From Fidelibacterota bacterium (GTDB taxonomy: Bacteria; Bipolaricaulota; Bipolaricaulia; UBA7950; UBA9294): 11,199 nucleotides of DNA. The stretch's first letter is position 1. Every line of letters starts with the position of its first letter. The stretch lies in contig JAJRTG010000088.1 in assembly GCA_024278395.1 (NCBI GenBank), forward strand, positions 1 through 11,199. The letters run 5' to 3'. Below, in pieces: positions 6,346 through 11,199 of this stretch. The notes beneath the pieces are model-generated. The model saw only the letters and a list, made by a program, of their open reading frames with translations. It was not told the origin of the DNA and did no database searches. Position numbers and translations under genes: made by a program.

Positions 6346-7236
6346 CTACTTCGGTTCCCTCATCTTTGCTTCCTCACCGGCAGAGGAGAGGATCGCCCAC
6401 GCACCGGCGTCGATGAAGACGTAGATCGGGCCTTCACCGCTCTTCCTCGCCAGCACGTAGCCTGTGAAATCCTGATCGAAGTCCCCGAGTTGGTCCAGGA
6501 CGCCCGCAAGCGCCTCCCGCGATGAAACCCGATAGAAGAGCAGGAGCCGGTTGTAGCTGGCATGGATTGAGACACCGCTTCCCTGTCCCTTTATCTCCGG
6601 GCCCAGGGCGGCCAGGACCCAGATCCAGACTGGATAGGATTCATCATCGGACGCGTATCCCGCGGCAAAGTCGGATAAAACGGTATCAGACGCCGTCTGT
6701 ACGTAATCACCTGTAAGGGCGGCGAAGTAGGCGGCGAGTTTGTCCACGTTTTCGTCCGACACACTGCTCCAGTCGATCGCCCGCGTCTCACCGCTTTGGG
6801 TCTTCACGTTCACCCCGACCCCGGTGGGAAACGTGAGCGGGGCGGTATAGGTGATAACGCGGACGTAGGAGATGCCGTTCGCGACATCCGTGAGCACGAG
6901 CCTCGCCCGGTAGGACTCACCGGGAACAGGGGTGATGAACGGGGAGAGGGTGCTCACCGACTGAATGTTCCCCTGACAGTGCTTCGTCCCACGGTGGCGG
7001 TCCTCGGCCAACAGCTCGCCTCCGCGGTGGACCGTCCAATGCACCTCCAGGAGGATACATCTCGGCACCGGGTCGTACTTGAGGGCTACGTAGAACCCGA
7101 TCTGTGTCTCATTTGTCTTTGGATCGACCCGGAACTGTGTCCCTGCCGCCGTCTCCTTCCAGCCCGTCGCACCCAGGACTAACCCCGTGACCATGAATAC
7201 CAGGCCCATTCCGACTATGATCGCCCGTCCTCTCAT
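6346..7236 (-). CDS. Secreted or lipid-free exported protein of unknown function
   Basis: I do not recognise this 296-residue protein. It begins with a classical signal peptide: MRGR, then a hydrophobic stretch to about residue 24 ending in VLGATG, so it is probably exported; there is no lipobox Cys. The mature part has a beta-rich N-terminal half (about 40-145) with only two cysteines, Cys60 and Cys87, that could form a disulfide. The second half (about 155-290) is mixed helix and strand, with WIWVLAALGPEI and YVFIDAGAWAIL as hydrophobic segments. The chosen start is ATG at 7236 because GGGAGG lies 5 bases upstream and the signal peptide follows; the frame is open further upstream only because it runs antisense to the deacylase gene. 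A moderate promoter precedes it. The CCA-type gene starts 48 bases after its stop and could be partly read through. Confidence 0.75.
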   Translation of the reverse strand: MRGRAIIVGMGLVFMVTGLVLGATGWKETAAGTQFRVDPKTNETQIGFYVALKYDPVPRCILLEVHWTVHRGGELLAEDRHRGTKHCQGNIQSVSTLSPFITPVPGESYRARLVLTDVANGISYVRVITYTAPLTFPTGVGVNVKTQSGETRAIDWSSVSDENVDKLAAYFAALTGDYVQTASDTVLSDFAAGYASDDESYPVWIWVLAALGPEIKGQGSGVSIHASYNRLLLFYRVSSREALAGVLDQLGDFDQDFTGYVLARKSGEGPIYVFIDAGAWAILSSAGEEAKMREPK

Positions 7237-7254
7237 GACATCCTCCCTTGCTCG

Positions 7255-7283
7255 ATCGTACCGGGCGCGGGTGCGCGCGGCAA
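7255..7283 (-). promoter_or_regulatory. Probable promoter of the secreted-protein gene
   Basis: On the minus strand TTGCCG (7278-7283) is 17 bases from TACGAT (7255-7260), each four of six matches. The expected start near 7248 would leave a leader of about 12 bases carrying GGGAGG. It is back-to-back with the deacylase gene within 57-70 bases. Confidence 0.45.
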
Positions 7284-7292
7284 GTGTTCGTG

Positions 7293-7298
7293 TATGAT
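7293..7298 (+). promoter_or_regulatory. -10-like element just before the deacylase gene (possible leaderless transcript)
   Basis: TATGAT ends 7 bases before the ATG at 7306, so transcription would begin at or within one base of that ATG. No good -35 box is visible 16-18 bases upstream, and no Shine-Dalgarno with proper spacing exists. The element overlaps the earlier in-frame ATG at 7294. Confidence 0.35.
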
Positions 7299-7305
7299 TC
7301 AGGTG

Positions 7306-7770
7306 ATGACGACACGCGGGATTGAGGAGCTGAAGAACGCCGGGGTGGAGTTCTCCGTCTTCACCTACCGGCACGAGAAGAAGGGGACCGAGTACGCCGC
7401 CCACGCCCTCGGGCTTCCTCCGCGCGAGGTGATAAAGAGCCTCGTCTTTCAGGAAGACTCCGGAGGGTTCGTCTTCGCCCTGATCGACGGGGAAGGGAGG
7501 GTGAGCGTCAAGAAGCTCGCCCGCGCGTGCGGGTGCAAGCGCGTACTTCCGGCGAGCCCGCACGATGCGGAGCGGGTCACCGGCTACCAGGTGGGAGGGA
7601 TCAGCCCGCTCGGAGCGAGGCGGGCGCTTCCCGTTCTCTTAGACGCCGAAACGGCGAAGAACGATACCGTCGTGATCAACGCCGGGGCCCGCGGGACGTT
7701 GGTCCGCCCGGCAACGGCGGACCTCATTCGAATGACGGATGCGACGGTCGCCGACATCCGGACGGAGTGA
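7306..7770 (+). CDS. ybaK: YbaK/ProX-type aminoacyl-tRNA deacylase
   Basis: YbaK-family enzymes hydrolyse mischarged tRNA, typically Cys-tRNA(Pro), in the cytoplasm. The 154-residue product opens MTTRGIEELKNAGVEFSVF, as the family does. It then has the conserved core: KKGTEYAAHALGL and EVIKSLVFQ, then RVSVKKLARACGCKRV. The hallmark GGISPLGARRALPVLLD and the C-terminal NAGARGTLVRPATADLIR follow. Length fits the single-domain family. Two in-frame ATGs are possible, 7294 and 7306. The second fits family alignments better and lies where a transcript from the TATGAT at 7293 would begin; AGGTG directly abuts it and is too close to act as a normal ribosome site. The gene is divergent from the secreted-protein gene and convergent with pepF, with only 4 bases between the two stop codons. 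Substrate specificity (YbaK versus ProXp-ala) cannot be decided here. Confidence 0.93.
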   Translation: MTTRGIEELKNAGVEFSVFTYRHEKKGTEYAAHALGLPPREVIKSLVFQEDSGGFVFALIDGEGRVSVKKLARACGCKRVLPASPHDAERVTGYQVGGISPLGARRALPVLLDAETAKNDTVVINAGARGTLVRPATADLIRMTDATVADIRTE

Positions 7771-7774
7771 CCCG

Positions 7775-9538
7775 CTACTCTTCTTCGAGCTTCCGGATCA
7801 TCCCGGAGATAACGTCGAATCCCCCCTGCCAGAAGGCTGGATCCGTCATGTCGATCCCGGCTTCCTCCAAGATCTCCTGCGGCGAGGCCGCCCCGCCGTG
7901 GGCGAGGATGCGCAGGTACTTGGGAACGAACCCCTTCCCCTCCTCCTTGTAGCGACGGTAAAGCCCCAGCACGAGGAGCTGTCCGAAGCTGTAGGCGTAG
8001 CAGTAGAACGGAGTCTGGTAGATGTGGGGGATCGAGACCCACTCCCAGCGGAACTCCTCTCCCACCTCGACCGCGTCCCCGAACTGCTCGTGCAGGTTCC
8101 CGATGTACCGGGCGGCAAGCTCGTCCGTCGTTATCCCCTTGCCGACGAGCGCATGCGCCTCGCGCTCGAACAGGACGAAATACGCCTGTCGGGTGACGGT
8201 GGCGTAGGTGCTGTCCACGAACTGGGCGAGGATCTCCCGGCGGATACGCGGGTCCGTCTCTTTCTCCAGGGTGCGTTCCAGAAGGAGGAGCTCGGAAAAG
8301 ACCGATGCCGTCTCCGCCAGCGGCAGGGCGGAGTGGAAGGTGAGGGGGGAGTGGTCGGCCGCCATGAGGGCGTGCACCGCGTGTCCGAGCTCATGGGCGA
8401 GGGTGGAGACGTCGTCGTAGCGGCCGTTGTAGTTCAGAAGGACCCACGGGGTAAGGCCGGGGAGGACCCCGTAACAGAAGGCGCCTCCGTGCTTGCCCTG
8501 CCTCACCTCCGAGTCGAGGTGGTTCTCGTCCAGCACGCGGCGGGCGTGCCCGGCGAGCACGGGAGAAAAGCTGGACAGGCTCTCGAACACAAGCTCCAGT
8601 CCCTTTTCGAGCGGATAGCGCGCCCCCGCGGTTCCAAGCGGCGCGTAGATGTCGTAGCGACGGAGCCGCTCCATCCCCAGCCACTTCGCCTTCAGCCGGA
8701 AGTAGTCTTGAAAAAGGGTTGCGTTGTCCCGACACACCCCGAGGAGAGTGTCCACCACGGCGTCCGGGATGTCGTTTCGCAGGTTGCGGGGGGCGATCGG
8801 AGTGGGAAAACCGCGCAGGCCGACCTCCTCGTCGTTCCAGTTGCGCACCACGTACTGGTAGATCTGGCCGAGCAGGGTCCCGTGGGCCCCGTACACGCGG
8901 TAGAGCTCCTGGTACGCGGCCGCGCGCAGGTCGGGGTTTGGATCGCGGGCGTAGGTCATCAGTTCCGACCGGGTGAGGGTCTTCGTCTCACCTTCCACCT
9001 CAAGGGTAAAGGTGAAGGAGTTCGTCACCATCTCGTACAGGGTGACGAGGGCGTTCACCCCGGTGAGGTCCTTGATGTTGATCACCCGCTCCTCGGGTTC
9101 GGAGAGGGTGTACGGCTTGAACCGGCGCAGCGTCTCCAGGTAGTAGCGCGCATCCCCGCTCGCGGCGAGGAGGCGGTCCGCCGCCTCGTCGGGGAGTCCC
9201 TTCCACCACAGCTCGAAGAAGAGGGTGCGGTTGCGGACCTCGGAGAGGAGCTTCTCGATCCGCCCCTGAAATGCAAGCGCGGATTGATTCCCGGTATCCT
9301 CGGCGAACCAGAGATCGGCGTACGCCCCGAGCCTCCGCGACCCCGCGTGGATCTCCTCGAGGAGATCGATCACCCTCCTGAACTCATCCTCTCCGATCCC
9401 TTCCGTGAGGAGGGGCCTTTTCTCCTCAAGAGCGGAGACGGCCTTCTCCAACTCGCTGATGTAGCGCTCGAGCTCCGGCCCGTCGGGGGAGGGGATGAGG
9501 TCGGCGAGCGTCCAGCGTCCGGGGGTGGGGGCCGTCAT
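7775..9538 (-). CDS. pepF: Oligoendopeptidase F, M3B zinc metallopeptidase
   Basis: PepF cuts oligopeptides of roughly 7-17 residues in the cytoplasm, helping peptide recycling. The 587-residue length and order match the family. A helical N-terminal part begins WTLADLIPSPDGPELERYI. YEMVTNSFTFTLEVEG (168-183), a conserved beta region, comes next, followed by a KHGGAFCYG segment (349-357). The zinc motif is HELGH (His382, Glu383, His386) in DVSTLAHELGHAVHAL. The third zinc ligand is Glu409 in LPLAETASVFSE, and the substrate-binding HIYQTPFYCYAYSFGQ lies at 505-520. The start ATG at 9538 overlaps the TGA stop of the HD-domain gene (ATGA), implying translational coupling. The frame is open much further upstream only as an antisense-like shadow of that gene. 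It ends 4 bases from the convergent deacylase gene, with no clear terminator between. Confidence 0.97.
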   Translation of the reverse strand: MTAPTPGRWTLADLIPSPDGPELERYISELEKAVSALEEKRPLLTEGIGEDEFRRVIDLLEEIHAGSRRLGAYADLWFAEDTGNQSALAFQGRIEKLLSEVRNRTLFFELWWKGLPDEAADRLLAASGDARYYLETLRRFKPYTLSEPEERVINIKDLTGVNALVTLYEMVTNSFTFTLEVEGETKTLTRSELMTYARDPNPDLRAAAYQELYRVYGAHGTLLGQIYQYVVRNWNDEEVGLRGFPTPIAPRNLRNDIPDAVVDTLLGVCRDNATLFQDYFRLKAKWLGMERLRRYDIYAPLGTAGARYPLEKGLELVFESLSSFSPVLAGHARRVLDENHLDSEVRQGKHGGAFCYGVLPGLTPWVLLNYNGRYDDVSTLAHELGHAVHALMAADHSPLTFHSALPLAETASVFSELLLLERTLEKETDPRIRREILAQFVDSTYATVTRQAYFVLFEREAHALVGKGITTDELAARYIGNLHEQFGDAVEVGEEFRWEWVSIPHIYQTPFYCYAYSFGQLLVLGLYRRYKEEGKGFVPKYLRILAHGGAASPQEILEEAGIDMTDPAFWQGGFDVISGMIRKLEEE

Positions 9539-10128
9539 GTTTCTTCCTTCGCGACATCGCCGGCGAGGCCGATGGCATCCGCCACCTCGCGCATCCCCAT
9601 GATCACGTCTTCGAACAGGTCTCTTAGCTCCATCCCGAGCATCTCCGCCCCCTTCGCGATCACTTCCCGGTTCGCCCCGGCGGCGAAGGACTTGTCCTTC
9701 CACTTCTTGGCGACCGACTTCGGCTTCATGTCGAGGACGCTCCTCGACGGCCGCACCAGGGCGACCGCGGTGACCAGCCCGGTCAGCTCGTCGATCGCGT
9801 ACAGGACCTTCTCCATCTCCTCCACCGGCTCGACGTCGGTGACGAGCCCCCAGCCGTGGGACATGATCGCGCGGATGTAATCGGCCGGCCAACCACGGGC
9901 TTCCAGGATCTCCTTCGTCTTCCGACAGTGTTGATCCGGATATCGCTCGTAGTCGAGGTCGTGCACGAGTCCGATGATCCCCCACTTCTCCTCGTCCTCG
10001 CCGCGCTTTCTCGCCATGTAGCGCATCACTCCCTCCACGGCGAGGGCGTGCTTGATCAGGCTCTCCGACTGGTTGAACTCCTTGAGGAGAGCGAACGCTT
10101 CTTCGCGTGTCGGCACATGTGTTCCCAT
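9535..10128 (-). CDS. HD-domain protein, predicted metal-dependent phosphohydrolase
   Basis: The 197-residue protein is an HD-superfamily hydrolase of the small HDIG/COG2316-like type. The expected metal ligands are visible: His27 in LIKHALAVEGVM, His56-Asp57 in GLVHDLDYERYPDQH, His91 in AIMSHGWG and Asp113 in YAIDELTGLV. The C-terminal third (KKWKDKSFAAGANREVI onward) is helical and typical of this group. Substrate is unknown; relatives are predicted nucleotide or phosphate-ester hydrolases. The start ATG at 10128 has AAAGGGGG upstream; the frame continues beyond 10245 into the divergent transporter gene and that extension is not real. A moderate promoter precedes it. Its stop overlaps the pepF start by ATGA, so the two are made together. 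Confidence 0.88.
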   Translation of the reverse strand: MGTHVPTREEAFALLKEFNQSESLIKHALAVEGVMRYMARKRGEDEEKWGIIGLVHDLDYERYPDQHCRKTKEILEARGWPADYIRAIMSHGWGLVTDVEPVEEMEKVLYAIDELTGLVTAVALVRPSRSVLDMKPKSVAKKWKDKSFAAGANREVIAKGAEMLGMELRDLFEDVIMGMREVADAIGLAGDVAKEET

Positions 10129-10148
10129 CGTTCCCCCTTTCACCCGCA

Positions 10149-10177
10149 ACTCTACCCGGTCGCCGGGCGTTCGTCCA
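10149..10177 (-). promoter_or_regulatory. Probable promoter of the HD-pepF operon
   Basis: On the minus strand TGGACG (10172-10177) is 17 bases from TAGAGT (10149-10154), each four of six matches. The spacer holds the inverted repeat CCCGG-CGA-CCGGG. The leader would be about 14-15 bases and contains the AAAGGGGG ribosome site. Confidence 0.4.
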
Positions 10178-10182
10178 CAGGT

Positions 10183-10211
10183 GTGACTTACCCGCCCCGA
10201 TCGCGTATAGT
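10183..10211 (+). promoter_or_regulatory. Probable promoter of the TauE/SafE gene
   Basis: GTGACT (10183-10188) is 17 bases from TATAGT (10206-10211); the -10 is five of six matches. Transcription would start near 10218. The perfect palindrome GGGCATGCCC (10216-10225) covers that point and may be an operator. Confidence 0.55.
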
Positions 10212-10234
10212 GGGAGGGCATGCCCGGTTGCGAG

Positions 10235-10240
10235 AAAGGA
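10235..10240 (+). promoter_or_regulatory. Shine-Dalgarno site deciding the TauE/SafE GTG start
   Basis: AAAGGA ends 5 bases before the GTG at 10246. This makes GTG the start, although the same frame is open for another 390 bases upstream. Confidence 0.75.
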
Positions 10241-10245
10241 CTATT

Positions 10246-11028
10246 GTGCACTTAGGGATCGATACGTTCTTCATCCTGTTTCTGAGCGCGATCGCGATGG
10301 GGATCGTCGCGATCCTGCTCGGGGTGGGGGGTGGGATCTTCATGGTACCGCTCCTGACCCTGGGAGGGTTCGTGCCCACGATCCATCAGGCGGCCGGAAC
10401 GAGCATCGCCGGGGTCGTGTTTACCAGCCTGTCCGGGACGATCGCCTATTGGCTGCGGCGGGTGATCGACGTCCGGATCGGCCTTCTGCTCATGCCGATG
10501 ACGATCATCGGCGCTTGGTGCGGCGCGCGGCTGAGCGCGCTCATCGACGCGCGCTGGCTGGCGATCGGATTCGCGGGGATCCTGCTCTATCCGGTGGGGA
10601 TGATGCTCCGGGGCAAGCCGCCGAAGGAGATCCCGCTCTCCCTGCGCGGCGAGGTGCGGGGAGCGCGCCTCTACCTCACCGCGGGGATCGTCGGACTCAT
10701 CGCCGGAACAGCGTCCGGAATGTTCGGGATCGGCGGCGGGACGGTCCTTGTCCCCGGGCTCGCCGTCTTCCTGGGGATGGACATCATCGCCGCCGTGGCG
10801 ACGAGCCTGTTCGTCATGGTTCCGGCGGCGCTCATGGGGGCGACTCAGCACTGGCTCCAGGGGGATCTCCGCCCGGAATTGGCCCTCCCCCTCATCCTCG
10901 GGCTGGTGATCGGGGCGCAGATCGGACCACGGGTGGGAACGCGGATTCCCAAGCGGCGACTGCGCCAGTTGTTCGGGATCGTCCTCCTGTACGCGGCGAT
11001 CAACATGATCCTGAAGGGGCTGCGTTGA
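10246..11028 (+). CDS. TauE/SafE (DUF81) family membrane transporter
   Basis: This 260-residue integral membrane protein belongs to the TauE/SafE group, which exports small anions such as sulfite or sulfoacetate; its substrate here is unknown. The two-fold repeat of the family is clear. The first half has AILLGVGGGIFMVPLLTLGG (residues 22-41) and the second SGMFGIGGGTVLVPGLAVFLG (157-177), with the Gly-rich loops typical of the fold. About eight hydrophobic segments are visible (roughly 8-30, 50-65, 78-95, 105-122, 143-160, 165-195, 212-230, 243-257). Loops between them are Arg/Lys-rich, for example IPKRRLR near 234-240. The start is GTG because of the AAAGGA site 5 bases before; HLGIDTFFILFL then leads directly into the first helix. 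It is divergent from the HD-pepF operon with its own promoter. Its TGA stop lies inside the -35 box of the next gene. Confidence 0.93.
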   Translation: MHLGIDTFFILFLSAIAMGIVAILLGVGGGIFMVPLLTLGGFVPTIHQAAGTSIAGVVFTSLSGTIAYWLRRVIDVRIGLLLMPMTIIGAWCGARLSALIDARWLAIGFAGILLYPVGMMLRGKPPKEIPLSLRGEVRGARLYLTAGIVGLIAGTASGMFGIGGGTVLVPGLAVFLGMDIIAAVATSLFVMVPAALMGATQHWLQGDLRPELALPLILGLVIGAQIGPRVGTRIPKRRLRQLFGIVLLYAAINMILKGLR

Positions 11029-11052
11029 CCGCCCGGGCGGGTCGGGGATAAT
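11025..11052 (+). promoter_or_regulatory. Promoter of the asparaginase-family gene, overlapping the transporter stop
   Basis: TTGACC (11025-11030) is followed after 16 bases by GATAAT (11047-11052). The TGA stop of the transporter is part of the -35 box. Transcription would start near 11059, about 4 bases before the ATG at 11063, and no Shine-Dalgarno is present. The spacer holds the perfect 12-base palindrome CCGCCCGGGCGG. Confidence 0.6.
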
Positions 11053-11062
11053 CTCCGAGACG

Positions 11063-11199
11063 ATGCGACTGACGATACTCACCACCGGCGGAACGATCGA
11101 AAAGACCTACAACGAGCGCGACGGCTCGCTGCGCAACTACCACACGATCCTCCCGAAGATGCTCGCGACGCTCCGCCTTCCCGATCTCGACGTCACCTA
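11063..11199 (+). CDS. Asparaginase-family protein, N-terminal part, truncated by window edge
   Basis: The 45 visible codons begin MRLTILTTGGTIEKTYNE. TTGGTIEKTY is the first active-site motif of L-asparaginase/glutaminase type I-II enzymes, with Thr11 as the likely nucleophile in TGGTI. The following DGSLRN and RLPDLDV resemble a short, single-domain asparaginase-like group rather than the full 330-residue enzyme, but the rest lies outside the window. The start is the ATG at 11063, the only reasonable one. It has no Shine-Dalgarno and follows a good promoter by about 10 bases from the -10, which suggests a nearly leaderless mRNA. It lies 34 bases after the transporter stop. Confidence 0.85.
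   Translation, partial: MRLTILTTGGTIEKTYNERDGSLRNYHTILPKMLATLRLPDLDVT

Noticed and set aside
5362..6525. Open plus-strand frame opposite the nucleotidyltransferase
   Set aside because: It is a GC-rich shadow that also crosses into the secreted-protein gene.
7237..7563. N-terminal extension of the secreted protein
   Set aside because: It runs antisense to the deacylase, while the signal peptide and GGGAGG site place the start at 7236.
7771..7774. Bidirectional terminator between the deacylase and pepF genes
   Set aside because: Only a GAGT/ACTC four-pair stem can be drawn, and no T tract is present on either side.
7739..9880. Open plus-strand frame of 713 codons opposite pepF
   Set aside because: It is antisense to a complete PepF with all catalytic motifs, is rich in Arg, Val, Gly and Leu as expected for a GC-rich shadow, and shows no family motif.
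10129..10251. N-terminal extension of the HD protein
   Set aside because: It would cross the divergent promoter region and the transporter start; AAAGGGGG marks the start at 10128.

Overview
The window is a dense, high-GC bacterial chromosome segment with mostly GC-ending codons. It holds ordinary housekeeping genes and a few divergent or unassigned ones. The partial RpoC at the left edge has a zinc finger of the form YECACGKYKGKKYEG and a large insertion after it. As I recall, Thermotogota and Thermus proteins look like this. I infer a Thermotogota-adjacent, possibly thermophilic lineage such as Bipolaricaulota, but the window has no rRNA or other decisive marker. I see no tRNA, rRNA, CRISPR array, insertion sequence or phage gene, and no gene-free stretch longer than about 120 bases.

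Layout, left to right. (1) Minus strand: 5' part of rpoC (runs off at base 1), preceded by a small FmdB-type zinc-ribbon gene with its own promoter; rpoB is not next to rpoC. (2) Minus strand: hpf (long ribosome hibernation factor) followed 11 bases later by a divergent PP-loop protein of the tRNA-thiolation type, under a near-consensus promoter. (3) Minus strand: a secreted protein of unknown function, a CCA-adding/poly(A) polymerase-type nucleotidyltransferase with an HD domain, then a HerA-like ATPase ending in an intrinsic terminator. (4) Plus strand: a YbaK-type aminoacyl-tRNA deacylase, divergent from the secreted protein. (5) Minus strand: an HD-domain protein whose stop overlaps (ATGA) the start of an M3 oligoendopeptidase F. 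(6) Plus strand: a TauE/SafE-type membrane transporter, then the first 45 codons of an asparaginase-family gene with its own promoter.

The common theme is translation and RNA: transcription (RpoC), ribosome hibernation (HPF), tRNA 3'-end synthesis, possible tRNA modification and tRNA proofreading. The HD protein and PepF are translationally coupled and may cooperate. No clearly new multi-gene system is visible. The best leads are the separation of rpoC from rpoB by a gene of unusual codon use, a PP-loop protein with altered catalytic signature, an orphan HerA-like ATPase, and three genes without Shine-Dalgarno sequence that carry a -10-like hexamer 7-10 bases before the ATG.
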